A stretch of 64,000 nt of DNA from Jejuia pallidilutea (GTDB taxonomy: Bacteria > Bacteroidota > Bacteroidia > Flavobacteriales > Flavobacteriaceae). The position numbers and the translations under genes were made by a program. Location of the stretch: NCBI RefSeq assembly GCF_002973595.1, contig NZ_PVEO01000005.1, positions 62,001-126,000 of the forward strand, read 5' to 3'. Shown piece after piece: positions 52,833-61,325 of the stretch (position 1 is its first letter; each line of letters begins with the position of its first letter). The notes beneath the pieces are model-generated. The model did no database searches, was not told the DNA's origin, and saw nothing but the letters and a program-made list of their open reading frames with translations.

Positions 52833-52932
52833 TTTAATTTTTAAATTTCAACAAAAATAATATTTCTAAAAGTATAGGCGAAAAAAATCCGAAGTATTAC
52901 ACCTCCGGATATATGCTATGCCTATTTTAAAA

Positions 52933-53553
52933 TTAAACCTTAATACTACAACCTATGGCTTTGGTTTTTTTAAGTTCTACTTCTTTTCCTACCAATAAAG
53001 CATCAACAGCGTCTTCTAAATATGTTTTAGAAACCGCATCTGGGTTTCTAGAGCTATCATCAATGGCGCCAATGTATTTAACCACCATACCCTTTGGAGT
53101 TTTCTCAACCACATAATTATGTGGCGTTTTTGTTGCTCCAAATTTTGGATATATTTTTTGTCCTTCATCTACTAAGTAAGGAAACGTAAATCCTTTCTCT
53201 TTGGCTCTTTGTTGCATTTCCTCGTAACTATCTCCTGGTTTTGCATTAGGATTATTAGGATTTATTGCAATTACAGGATAGCCTTTTGGTGCATATTTTT
53301 TATCTAATACTATAATTCTATCTTCATAAGCTATAGCATAAGGGCATGTATTACACGTAAAGGTGATGATAAAGCCTTTTGCGTCTTTGTAATCTGACAA
53401 CGACACCATAGACCCATCGATATTTTTAAGCTTAAAATCTTCTATTACATCACCCACGTCGTAACCTTGATAATTAGTAATAGAGTTTGTAAAAGCACTT
53501 GCAAAAATTACTACTGCAAAAACTGAAATTAACTTAAGTATTTTTCTCATCAT
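52933..53553 (-). CDS. Exported thioredoxin-fold redoxin (AhpC/TSA-like)
   Basis: A 206-residue exported protein with signal peptide (about 1-23). The redoxin domain (about 33-175) has VGDVIEDFKLKNIDGSMVSLSDYK and the redox motif TCNTCPYA with Cys67 and Cys70, plus a C-terminal Cys (KAIGCSIKV). This CNTCPYA arrangement is typical of a group of thioredoxin-family proteins of Bacteroidetes. It is 3 bases after the TlpA-like gene, probably in one transcript. Confidence 0.85.
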   Translation of the reverse strand: MMRKILKLISVFAVVIFASAFTNSITNYQGYDVGDVIEDFKLKNIDGSMVSLSDYKDAKGFIITFTCNTCPYAIAYEDRIIVLDKKYAPKGYPVIAINPNNPNAKPGDSYEEMQQRAKEKGFTFPYLVDEGQKIYPKFGATKTPHNYVVEKTPKGMVVKYIGAIDDSSRNPDAVSKTYLEDAVDALLVGKEVELKKTKAIGCSIKV

Positions 53554-53556
53554 TTT

Positions 53557-54090
53557 TTATTTTAATTGTTTTACTTCTGCTTCTAGTTCTTCAAAAGTGA
53601 ACGATCTTTCAAAAAACTTGCGTTCGTTTTTATTATATATAATTGTAGCTGGTATTGATCCAGACCAAGATGGGTCTATTTCATTAATCCACGTATTTTC
53701 ATCGTCATCGTTTAATACAATAACCTTACTTTTTAAGTCTTTTTTCTCAATAAAAGGTTTTAGTTTAGAATCGTACATATGCGGAAAATCTAAACTTACC
53801 AAAATTACCTCAACACCTTTACTACTGTATTCAGCATTTAATTTTTCAAAATAGGGCAACTCCTTAACACATGGGCCACACCATGTTGCCCAAAAATTAA
53901 TAACATAGGTTTTATCGTCTTTTTTATTGAGAAAGGTTTTAAGACCTTCAAAATCATAGATTTCTAAATCTACATTAGATTGAAGGGTTTTCTCTTCCTC
54001 AACTTCAACATTTTTTAAAACTTTTTCACTCTTATTGTCCTTACAGGATATTGTGAATACTAAAATTAGTAATAAAAGTAAAATTCTCAT
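53557..54090 (-). CDS. TlpA-like thiol-disulfide oxidoreductase, lipoprotein
   Basis: A 177-residue lipoprotein (lipobox Cys16, FTISC) with a TlpA/ResA-type thioredoxin domain (about 45-175), active site WATWCGPC (Cys71, Cys74) and FDF/PATIIYN blocks. It likely reduces periplasmic disulfides, for example for cytochrome maturation or for the neighbouring redoxin. Confidence 0.9.
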   Translation of the reverse strand: MRILLLLLILVFTISCKDNKSEKVLKNVEVEEEKTLQSNVDLEIYDFEGLKTFLNKKDDKTYVINFWATWCGPCVKELPYFEKLNAEYSSKGVEVILVSLDFPHMYDSKLKPFIEKKDLKSKVIVLNDDDENTWINEIDPSWSGSIPATIIYNKNERKFFERSFTFEELEAEVKQLK

Positions 54091-54372
54091 TTGCTAAATT
54101 TAAGTTTAAAATTAAACATTACAACACAAGCAATATACTGTTTAACAAATATTTAAATAAAACTAACTAAAGTTGTTTGTTTTAGCTCTATGTGTTGATG
54201 GATACAAAGAAGCAAAATCGAAAGTCCTTCAACTTATAAAGCAACTAACCAACTCATTAAATTATTAGGTAAACTTAGTTTCTAATACAAACCAAACCCC
54301 AATAACACCTAGTTATCTTATAAAACTACCATTAAGACATGGCTAATTTTATTTAAAAAAATAAGCAAACAA

Positions 54373-54403
54373 TTGTGTATTTACATTTTCGTTTTTATAT
54401 TTG
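54373..54403 (+). promoter_or_regulatory. Promoter of the trp operon
   Basis: TTG at 54373-54375 and TATATTTG at 54396-54403 fit the Bacteroidetes -33 and -7 elements with a 20-base spacer. Transcription would begin about 54408, giving only about 15 bases before the leader-peptide ATG. Confidence 0.7.
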
Positions 54404-54421
54404 ACATTCAAAACAAAAAAA

Positions 54422-54469
54422 ATGAAATTTATTTTGAATAATACTTGGTGGTGGTGCTTTCGAAACTAA
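54422..54469 (+). CDS. trpL: Tryptophan operon leader peptide
   Basis: The short frame reads MKFILNNTWWWCFRN and stop. Three consecutive Trp codons (54446-54454) in a 15-residue peptide that starts just after the promoter, before a strong terminator and the trp genes, are the hallmark of an attenuation leader. An antiterminator pairing is visible between TCGTGAA (54473-54479) and TTCACGA (54528-54534); the latter forms part of the terminator loop and stem. CGAA (54461-54464) can pair with TTCG (54472-54475) to block it. Ribosome stalling at the Trp codons would free the antiterminator. Confidence 0.8.
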   Translation: MKFILNNTWWWCFRN

Positions 54470-54514
54470 CGTTCGTGAAGTAAAACCCTAGTATATTTAA
54501 AACTTAAAATATCC

Positions 54515-54546
54515 AAAAGGCTTGTCATTCACGACAAGCCTTTTTT
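54515..54546 (+). terminator. Attenuator terminator of the trp operon
   Basis: AAAAGGCTTGTC / loop ATTCAC / GACAAGCCTTTT followed by more T residues is a perfect 12-bp stem 45 bases after the leader stop. Part of loop and descending arm (TTCACGA) is complementary to the upstream TCGTGAA. Confidence 0.85.
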
Positions 54547-54565
54547 GCATATTTTTTTTGTCATT

Positions 54566-54919
54566 TTCGCGAAGGCGAATATCTCATAATTTATGAATGT
54601 TTAATTACGAAACATATTACATATACATCATAACAAAAAAAAAAGATGGTATTTTATATATAGGAATGACAGGAAATATAAAACAAAGAATAACACAATA
54701 TAAAAAGAAACATACTAGAGGATTTGCTAACAAATACGGGCTAGATATATTGATTTATTATGAAAAATTTAAATCTGCTACAGAAGCGATAAAAAGAGAA
54801 AAACAAATAAAGAAATGGAATAGACAATGGAAAATAAATCTTATTAATGATTTAAATCCAGATTGGAATGATTTATCACATTTCTTTATATAATTAAAAA
54901 AAATTCCGCCTTCGCGGAA
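54566..54919. mobile_element. Putative mobile unit: GIY-YIG gene between inverted hairpin repeats
   Basis: Left end TTCGC-GAAG-GCGAA (54566-54579) and right end TTCCGC-CTTC-GCGGAA (54904-54919) are inverted copies of one hairpin type; the left loop GAAG is the complement of the right loop CTTC. Between them lies only a small GIY-YIG gene. The 354-bp unit sits between the trp attenuator and trpE. A solo hairpin of the same kind stands at 4252-4271. It resembles REP-plus-nuclease arrangements; mobility is inferred. Confidence 0.65.
54597..54893 (+). CDS. Small GIY-YIG nuclease-domain protein
   Basis: A 98-residue protein that is essentially one GIY-YIG domain: YYIYIITKKKDGILYIGMTGNIKQRITQYKK, with the GIY variant YIY, the YIG of LYIGMT, the following Arg in NIKQRI, and catalytic-region Glu in AIKREKQIKKW. 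Stand-alone domains of this kind (UvrC-like, YhbQ-like) are often multicopy in Flavobacteria. It is bounded by inverted hairpins and interrupts the trp leader-trpE interval, so it would be cotranscribed with trp genes when attenuation is relieved. Confidence 0.9.
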   Translation: MFNYETYYIYIITKKKDGILYIGMTGNIKQRITQYKKKHTRGFANKYGLDILIYYEKFKSATEAIKREKQIKKWNRQWKINLINDLNPDWNDLSHFFI

Positions 54920-54936
54920 AAGACAGTAACTGATTT

Positions 54937-56343
54937 ATGAAAAAATACAGCCTTTATACGCATCACAAACGTATCTTAACAGATACCATCACGCCTGTTA
55001 CAGTTTACTATAAGATTCGTGATAAATACCCGAATAGTATCTTATTGGAAAGTGGTGATTATCATAAAAGTCAAAAAAACTTCTCATACATCTGTTTCAA
55101 CCCCATAGCAACTATAAAGGTTGAAAATGAGGTTATTTCTGAAACATTTCCCGATGGAAGCACTACTTCTATTGAAATAACTGGAGATGTAAATGTAGTT
55201 GATGAGATTTACAATTTTACCAAGAAATTTGATACTACATCCGAAGAAAACTTCAAATTCATCAATAATGGTATTTTTGGTTATACGGCCTATGATGCGG
55301 TTAGGTATTTTGAAGATATTAAAATAAGTAAGAAAGACGATTCTGTTGTAATTCCAGATATGTATTACGCGGTATACCAAAACATTATCGCCATTAACCA
55401 TTTTAAAAACGAGGCTTATATTTTTGCCCATTGTTTTGAAGGTGTTGAAAATAATATTGACGAAATAGATAAACTGATTAATGTACAGAATTTTGCGTCT
55501 TACAACTTCAAATCTAAAGGAGACATTATATCTAATTTAACTGACGATGAGTTTAGAGCAAATGTAGAAGTGGCCAAAAAACATTGCCAACGAGGTGATG
55601 TGTTTCAATTAGTTTTATCGAGACGTTTTTCTCAAGAATTCACAGGAGACGATTTTAACATCTATCGTGCCCTAAGAAGCATAAACCCATCGCCTTACCT
55701 TTTCTATTTCGATTATGGGGATTTTAAAATATTTGGAAGCTCACCTGAAGCGCAACTTATTGTAGATGAGGGTTTAGCAGAAATTCATCCAATAGCAGGC
55801 ACATTTAAGCGCACTGGTAATGATGAACAAGACGAAATTTTAGCTGAAAAACTTAAAAACGATGATAAAGAAAACGCTGAACACGTTATGCTTGTAGACC
55901 TGGCAAGAAACGATTTAAGTCGCCATGGTAGCCAAGTAAAAGTAGACACCTATCGCGAAGTTCAGTTCTTTTCGCACGTTATACATCTAGTTAGTAAAGT
56001 AACAGGGCAAAAACACAACACTACCTCGACTATGCAAGTTGTAGCAGACACATTTCCTGCAGGTACTTTAAGTGGCGCACCTAAACATATGGCTATGCAA
56101 CTTATTGATAAATACGAAAAAACAAGCCGAAGTTATTACGGTGGCGCTATTGGTTTTATGGATTTTAATGGCAATTTTAACCATGCTATTATGATTAGAA
56201 CGTTTTTAAGTAAAGACTATAGATTGTTTTGGCAAGCAGGTGCTGGCTTAGTATCAAAATCTAATAAAGAAGATGAGTTACAAGAAGTATATAATAAGTT
56301 AGGCGCATTAACCAAAGCTATTAAATTAGCAGAAGACATATAA
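54937..56343 (+). CDS. trpE: Anthranilate synthase component I
   Basis: TrpE makes anthranilate from chorismate, with ammonia from TrpG. The 468-residue protein has the chorismate-binding blocks GDVFQLVLSRRFSQEF, PSPYLFYFDYGDFKIFGSSPE, HPIAGTFKRTG, HVMLVDLARNDLSRHG and DTFPAGTLSGAPKHMAM. The N-terminal region (about 1-150) should hold the Trp feedback site; LLESGDYHKSQKNFSYICFNP corresponds to the ESxxxGR-type segment, with variation. It is the first biosynthetic gene after the leader and GIY-YIG insertion. Confidence 0.96.
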   Translation: MKKYSLYTHHKRILTDTITPVTVYYKIRDKYPNSILLESGDYHKSQKNFSYICFNPIATIKVENEVISETFPDGSTTSIEITGDVNVVDEIYNFTKKFDTTSEENFKFINNGIFGYTAYDAVRYFEDIKISKKDDSVVIPDMYYAVYQNIIAINHFKNEAYIFAHCFEGVENNIDEIDKLINVQNFASYNFKSKGDIISNLTDDEFRANVEVAKKHCQRGDVFQLVLSRRFSQEFTGDDFNIYRALRSINPSPYLFYFDYGDFKIFGSSPEAQLIVDEGLAEIHPIAGTFKRTGNDEQDEILAEKLKNDDKENAEHVMLVDLARNDLSRHGSQVKVDTYREVQFFSHVIHLVSKVTGQKHNTTSTMQVVADTFPAGTLSGAPKHMAMQLIDKYEKTSRSYYGGAIGFMDFNGNFNHAIMIRTFLSKDYRLFWQAGAGLVSKSNKEDELQEVYNKLGALTKAIKLAEDI

Positions 56344-56459
56344 GTAGCCCCACCTAGCCTCCCAAAAGGGGAGGGATTTCACTCAATCTCAAAGAGTAGA
56401 GAGTAGAGAGTAGAGAAAGTTGAATAAGAGTTTTGATATAAAATATAATTTAATAAAAA

Positions 56460-56741
56460 ACCAACACCCAAATCAATTCGATAGAATTGACCGTCAAGGT
56501 GCAGAATAGATGAAGAAAAGCTCCGAGAACAGGAGAACGGTAGTTCGACGCGGAGTTTTCAAATCGGTTTTCTTCTGACAAGAAGAAAAATTCCTCAGCT
56601 TGATATGATTTTTTGGTTTTGCTGCGCAATATACTTTCAATTAAAACAGTGTTTTAATTTCAGTAGTGCATCAAGGCAAAATGAAAAGAAATAAAAAAAA
56701 GTAGAACTTAAAAATATCCTGAAACAAGTTTAGGATGACAA
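56460..56741 (+). repeat. Structured dispersed repeat, family R2, copy A (before trpG)
   Basis: It contains CAATTC-GATA-GAATTG, the block GCAGAATAGATGAAGAAAAG, a nested stem around CTCCG...CGGAG, TTTTCTTCT-GACA-AGAAGAAAA, and at the end CCTGAAACAAGTTTAGG just before the trpG start. The same order occurs at 61326-61560, where the third hairpin is TTTTATTCCGAT...ATCGGAATAAAA: sequence differs but pairing is kept. Confidence 0.7.
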
Positions 56742-56744
56742 AAA

Positions 56745-57314
56745 ATGAGCAAAAAAGTATTAGTAATAGACAATTACGACAGTTTTACATACAATCTTGT
56801 GCATTATCTAGAAGATTTAAACTGTGATGTTACCGTTGTAAGAAACGATAAATTAGTTTTAGAGGACGTTGAACCGTTTAACAAAATCGTGTTATCACCA
56901 GGCCCAGGAATTCCAGACGAAGCTGGTTTATTAAAACCAATTATAGAAACGTATGCTGCTACTAAAAGTATTTTTGGCGTGTGTTTAGGTCAGCAAGCTA
57001 TAGGCGAAGTATTCGGCGGTTCTTTAGTAAATCTAGACGATGTTTATCACGGTGTTGCCACCAATGTAACCATAACTGTAGATGACGAATATATTTTTAA
57101 CGATTTAGAAAAACATATAGAAGTAGGCCGCTACCACTCTTGGGTTGTAAACCCGAAATTACCCGAGAGTTTAGAAGCGACTTCTTTTGATACAAACGGA
57201 CAAGTAATGTCCTTAAGGCATAAAACATACGATGTAAGAGGTGTACAATACCACCCAGAATCGGTATTAACACCCCACGGCAAAAAAATATTAGAAAATT
57301 GGGTTAACAATTAG
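56745..57314 (+). CDS. trpG: Anthranilate synthase component II (glutamine amidotransferase)
   Basis: TrpG supplies ammonia to TrpE by hydrolysing glutamine. The 189-residue protein has the class I amidotransferase triad: Cys80 in GVCLGQQAIG, His170 and Glu172 in VQYHPES. NYDSFTYNLVHYL at the start is typical. The trpE-trpG gap of 400 bases is filled by repeats rather than genes. Confidence 0.96.
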   Translation: MSKKVLVIDNYDSFTYNLVHYLEDLNCDVTVVRNDKLVLEDVEPFNKIVLSPGPGIPDEAGLLKPIIETYAATKSIFGVCLGQQAIGEVFGGSLVNLDDVYHGVATNVTITVDDEYIFNDLEKHIEVGRYHSWVVNPKLPESLEATSFDTNGQVMSLRHKTYDVRGVQYHPESVLTPHGKKILENWVNN

Positions 57315-57418
57315 GTCGCAGTTTACAGTTGCAGTAAGCAGTGTTTACTCGACTGAATAAAAAAAATTAAAAGTAACTAACAATCCCCTCTCCTTTGGAG
57401 AAGGTTAGGCAGAGGCTT

Positions 57419-58411
57419 ATGAAAGACATTCTTAACAGATTAATAAACCACGAAACCATCTCTACTGAAGAGGCAAAACAAGTTATTGTAAACATATCAA
57501 ACGATATGTATAACCCCAGCCAAATAGCATGTTTTCTATCGGTTTACATGATGCGCAGCATTACAATAGAAGAGCTTACAGGGTTTAGAAATGCTCTTTT
57601 AGAGCTTTGTGTACCAATTAACTTAGTAGATTTTAATGCTGTAGATATTGTAGGTACTGGTGGAGATGGTAAAAATACATTCAACATATCTACCCTATCA
57701 TCTTTTATAACCGCAGGAGCTGGTGTTAACGTAGCCAAACATGGTAATTATGGCGTATCATCAACATCAGGATCATCAAACGTTATGGAAAAACTAGGGG
57801 TGAAATTTTCAAACGATGAAGATTTTTTAAAACGCTGTTTAGATAAAGCTGGCATATGTATTTTACATGCCCCATTATTTCATCCAGCTATGAAAAATGT
57901 AGCTCCTATCCGAAGAGAATTAGGCGTTAAAACATTTTTTAATATGTTAGGCCCCATGGTAAACCCATCGTTTCCAAAACATCAAGTATTAGGCGTATTT
58001 AATTTAGAATTGTTGCGTTTGTACAGTTTTATTTATCAAAATACAACCACAAATTACAGCATTGTTTATGCGCTAGATGGTTATGACGAGATTTCCTTAA
58101 CAGGAAACGCTAAAATTGTGTCCAACCATTCTGAAAAACTATTTTCACCAGCAGATTTAGGATTAAAAACCATACAACAAGAAGCGATTTTTGGTGGAAA
58201 TACTGTTGAAGATGCTGCAAAAATTTTTGTAGATATTATTAGCGGAAAGGGTACAGAAGCACAAAACAATGTGGTTTGTGCCAATGCAGGATTAGCAATT
58301 GCTACCAGCAAACAAATATCGCATAAAGAAGGTTTTGAGTTGGCAAAAGCATCGCTATTCTCAGGAAAAGCAAAAGCGAGTTTGGATACGTTAATAGAGT
58401 TAAGTAAATAA
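57419..58411 (+). CDS. trpD: Anthranilate phosphoribosyltransferase
   Basis: TrpD transfers phosphoribose to anthranilate. I use the ATG at 57419 (MKDILNRLINHETIS; 330 residues); an in-frame TTG at 57395 lies in a repeat. Motifs are DIVGTGGDGKNTFNIST (PRPP-binding glycine-rich loop), KHGNYGVSSTSGSSNVMEKLG, and FNMLGPMVNP. The repeat CTCTCCTTTGGAGAAGG reaches almost to the start codon. Confidence 0.95.
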   Translation: MKDILNRLINHETISTEEAKQVIVNISNDMYNPSQIACFLSVYMMRSITIEELTGFRNALLELCVPINLVDFNAVDIVGTGGDGKNTFNISTLSSFITAGAGVNVAKHGNYGVSSTSGSSNVMEKLGVKFSNDEDFLKRCLDKAGICILHAPLFHPAMKNVAPIRRELGVKTFFNMLGPMVNPSFPKHQVLGVFNLELLRLYSFIYQNTTTNYSIVYALDGYDEISLTGNAKIVSNHSEKLFSPADLGLKTIQQEAIFGGNTVEDAAKIFVDIISGKGTEAQNNVVCANAGLAIATSKQISHKEGFELAKASLFSGKAKASLDTLIELSK

Positions 58412-58466
58412 AAAATTAACAGTCGCAGTCATAGTTTTCAGTTGATGATTGTTGTAAATATAAATT

Positions 58467-59246
58467 ATGGATATCCTAAAAAAAATAGTAGTCGATAAGC
58501 GTAAAGAAGTTAATTTTAAAAAAGAATTAATTCCAATTCAAGCATTTGAAATGATGCCCTTTTTTGACAGAAAAACTGTTTCATTATCAAAAAAGCTTAA
58601 AAAAAGTAATACGGGGATTATAGCAGAATTTAAAAGAAAATCGCCCTCAAAATCTATGATTAATGAAACTGCAAATATTGAAGACGTAGCTCTTGGGTAT
58701 GAAGAAGCTGGAGCTAGCGGAATGTCTGTCCTAACAGATGAAAAATATTTTGGTGGAACAATGGACGATTTATTATTAGCAAGAGAAAACTGTAATCTTC
58801 CTTTATTGCGTAAGGAATTTATTATCGACGAATATCAAATTATTGAAGCTAAAGCTATTGGTGCCGATGTTATACTTTTGATTGCTGCAATTCTAACTAG
58901 AGGTGAGATTAAACAATTTTCAGAATTTGCTAAAAGCTTAAATCTAGATGTGCTTTTAGAAGTACATAACGAAGAAGAATTACAAAAATCTATAATGCCA
59001 AGTTTAGATATGCTAGGTGTTAATAATAGAAACTTAAAAACCTTTGAGGTAAGTTTAGAAACTAGTAAAAGTTTAAGCCAAAGCATTCCAAACGATTTTG
59101 TAAAAGTATCAGAAAGCGGCATTAGTAATATTGAAGCTATAAAAGAACTAAAACTATACGGCTATCAAGGGTTTTTAATTGGGGAGAACTTTATGAAAAC
59201 GGATAATCCCGGAGCAAGTGCAAAAGATTTTATAAGCCTCCTCTAA
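58467..59246 (+). CDS. trpC: Indole-3-glycerol phosphate synthase
   Basis: A 259-residue TIM-barrel enzyme that closes the indole ring. Motifs are IIAEFKRKSPSK (catalytic Lys of the early strand), GASGMSVLTDEKYFGG, LPLLRKEFIIDEYQI, LGVNNRNLKTFEV and VSESGISN. It is a stand-alone TrpC, not fused to TrpF as in E. coli. Confidence 0.95.
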   Translation: MDILKKIVVDKRKEVNFKKELIPIQAFEMMPFFDRKTVSLSKKLKKSNTGIIAEFKRKSPSKSMINETANIEDVALGYEEAGASGMSVLTDEKYFGGTMDDLLLARENCNLPLLRKEFIIDEYQIIEAKAIGADVILLIAAILTRGEIKQFSEFAKSLNLDVLLEVHNEEELQKSIMPSLDMLGVNNRNLKTFEVSLETSKSLSQSIPNDFVKVSESGISNIEAIKELKLYGYQGFLIGENFMKTDNPGASAKDFISLL

Positions 59247-59314
59247 CCTGCCTGTCGTTAGGCAGGCTCCTCCAAAGGAAGTGGACGCTTACTTAAATAG
59301 AAAAAGAAAATATT

Positions 59315-61198
59315 ATGAAAAGAGATTTACAAAACACAATGCAACAAGCACCCACAGCTATGGAGGGTACTAAGCTTCGGCTTAAAGTTTGTGGTATGAA
59401 ATACCAAGATAATATTGAAAGTGTTGCAGCACTAAAACCAGATTATCTTGGATTTATTTTTTATGAAAAAACCCCTAGACATTTCGATACTAAAATTCCT
59501 AAGATTTCAGATAGCATCAAAAAAACTGGTGTTTTTGTAAATGCAGAAATAGGTACCATTGTTGAAAAAGTTAACGAATTTAAACTTGATGCAGTGCAAC
59601 TCCATGGCGAAGAGTCGCCATACTTCTGTAGCATATTACGTTCTACAAGTTTATTATCTAGACCCATTGAGATTATTAAAGTATTCTCAATAAAGGACGA
59701 ATTTAATTTTGAAGTTCTAGAAGCTTATGATAATGTGTGCGACTACTACTTATTTGACACCAAAGGAAAACTCCCAGGAGGCAATGGTTACAAGTTCGAT
59801 TGGAGCGTACTAAACAATTACCCTTCAACCAAACCCTTCTTTTTAAGTGGCGGTATTGGCTTAGACCAAATAGAAGATATTAAAAAATTCAAGAAAAGTA
59901 AAGCGTCAAAATACTGTTATGCTATTGATGTAAATAGTAAATTTGAAACCGAACCTGGATTAAAAAACATTTCAATATTAAGAGAATTCATTAATAAATT
60001 GCATAATAAAAAAACGATGAATTATAACGTAGATGAAAATGGATACTATGGTGAATTTGGTGGTGCATTTATCCCCGAAATGCTGTATCCTAATGTAGAA
60101 GAGTTACGCCAAAACTACTTAAAAGTTATGGCAGAACCAGATTTTCAAAAGCAATTTGATAAGCTTTTAAAAGATTACGTAGGCAGACCTTCGCCCCTAT
60201 ATTTCGCCAAACGCCTTTCTGAAAAATACAATACTAAAATTTACCTAAAGCGGGAGGATTTAAACCATACTGGTGCGCATAAAATTAACAATACAATTGG
60301 CCAGATTTTAATGGCGCAGCGCTTAGGCAAAACCAGAATTATTGCAGAAACTGGCGCAGGACAACATGGTGTGGCTACTGCTACAGTTTGCGCTTTAATG
60401 GGTATGGAGTGCATTGTTTACATGGGAGAGATAGACATTGCAAGACAAGCACCAAACGTAGCTAGAATGAAAATGCTGGGTGCTAAAGTAGTACCTGCGT
60501 TATCTGGAAGCCGTACACTAAAAGATGCTACAAATGAAGCCATTCGCGATTGGATAAACAATCCCGTAAACACACATTACATTATTGGTTCTGCCATTGG
60601 GCCACATCCATATCCAGATATGGTAACGCGTTTTCAAGCGGTAATTTCAGAAGAAATAAAATGGCAATTAAAAGAACAGGAAGGGCGTGAAAACCCAGAT
60701 TATGTGGTGGCTTGTATTGGTGGCGGTAGTAATGCGGCAGGCACCTATTACCACTATTTACACGAACCAGATGTTGGTATTATTGCCGTAGAAGCTGCTG
60801 GTTTGGGTATAGATTCTGGTGAGAGTGCTGCAACATCTGTACTTGGTAAAGAAGGCATTATTCATGGCTGTAAAACGCTATTGATGCAAACCAAAGACGG
60901 ACAAATTACAGAGCCCTACTCTATTTCGGCAGGTTTAGATTATCCTGGTGTTGGCCCTATGCATGCGCATTTATCTAAAACTGGTCGTGCCGAATTTTTA
61001 TCAATTACCGATAGTGATGCTATGGAAGCTGGTTTAGAATTATCTAAGCTCGAAGGTATTATTCCTGCTATTGAGACTTCTCATGCCTTTGCTATTTTTA
61101 AGCATAAAACTTTTAAACCAAACGATGTTGTGGTCATGAGTTTATCGGGGCGTGGCGATAAGGATTTACAGAATTATATAGATTATTTTAAAATTTAA
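59315..61198 (+). CDS. trpF-trpB: In-frame fusion of phosphoribosylanthranilate isomerase and tryptophan synthase beta chain
   Basis: One 627-residue frame. Residues about 20-230 are TrpF (LKVCGMKYQDNI with catalytic Cys, VQLHGEESPYFC, FFLSGGIG, AIDVNSKFETEPGLK). Residue 235 onward (MNYNVDENGYYGEFGGAFIPE) is a complete TrpB of 393 residues with PLP Lys in GAHKINNT (residue 323 of the fusion) and GGGSNAAG. The junction is GCATAAT followed by seven A and CGATGA. With six A the trpF frame would stop at TGA overlapping the trpB ATG (60017), a classical ATGA coupling. So this may be a recent fusion, a programmed slippage site or a sequencing error; trpB may also start on its own at 60017. Confidence 0.88.
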   Translation: MKRDLQNTMQQAPTAMEGTKLRLKVCGMKYQDNIESVAALKPDYLGFIFYEKTPRHFDTKIPKISDSIKKTGVFVNAEIGTIVEKVNEFKLDAVQLHGEESPYFCSILRSTSLLSRPIEIIKVFSIKDEFNFEVLEAYDNVCDYYLFDTKGKLPGGNGYKFDWSVLNNYPSTKPFFLSGGIGLDQIEDIKKFKKSKASKYCYAIDVNSKFETEPGLKNISILREFINKLHNKKTMNYNVDENGYYGEFGGAFIPEMLYPNVEELRQNYLKVMAEPDFQKQFDKLLKDYVGRPSPLYFAKRLSEKYNTKIYLKREDLNHTGAHKINNTIGQILMAQRLGKTRIIAETGAGQHGVATATVCALMGMECIVYMGEIDIARQAPNVARMKMLGAKVVPALSGSRTLKDATNEAIRDWINNPVNTHYIIGSAIGPHPYPDMVTRFQAVISEEIKWQLKEQEGRENPDYVVACIGGGSNAAGTYYHYLHEPDVGIIAVEAAGLGIDSGESAATSVLGKEGIIHGCKTLLMQTKDGQITEPYSISAGLDYPGVGPMHAHLSKTGRAEFLSITDSDAMEAGLELSKLEGIIPAIETSHAFAIFKHKTFKPNDVVVMSLSGRGDKDLQNYIDYFKI

Positions 61199-61203
61199 AA
61201 TTT

Positions 61204-61282
61204 GGGCGTTACCCAAAGGGTCGGGCTTTCACGAGTCGCTCTCTGCGAGGAGCTCCAACAATCGCTCAATCCCTAACGCGGG
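61204..61282 (+). repeat. Dispersed intergenic repeat, family R1, copy 4
   Basis: Begins GGGCGTTACCCAAAGGGTCG and ends CTCAATCCCTAACGCGGG. It is the best-preserved copy and follows the trpB stop by 5 bases. Confidence 0.7.
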
Positions 61283-61325
61283 TTGGGATAGTAAAAGAAA
61301 ATTTGAAGAATATAGTGAGCAGATA

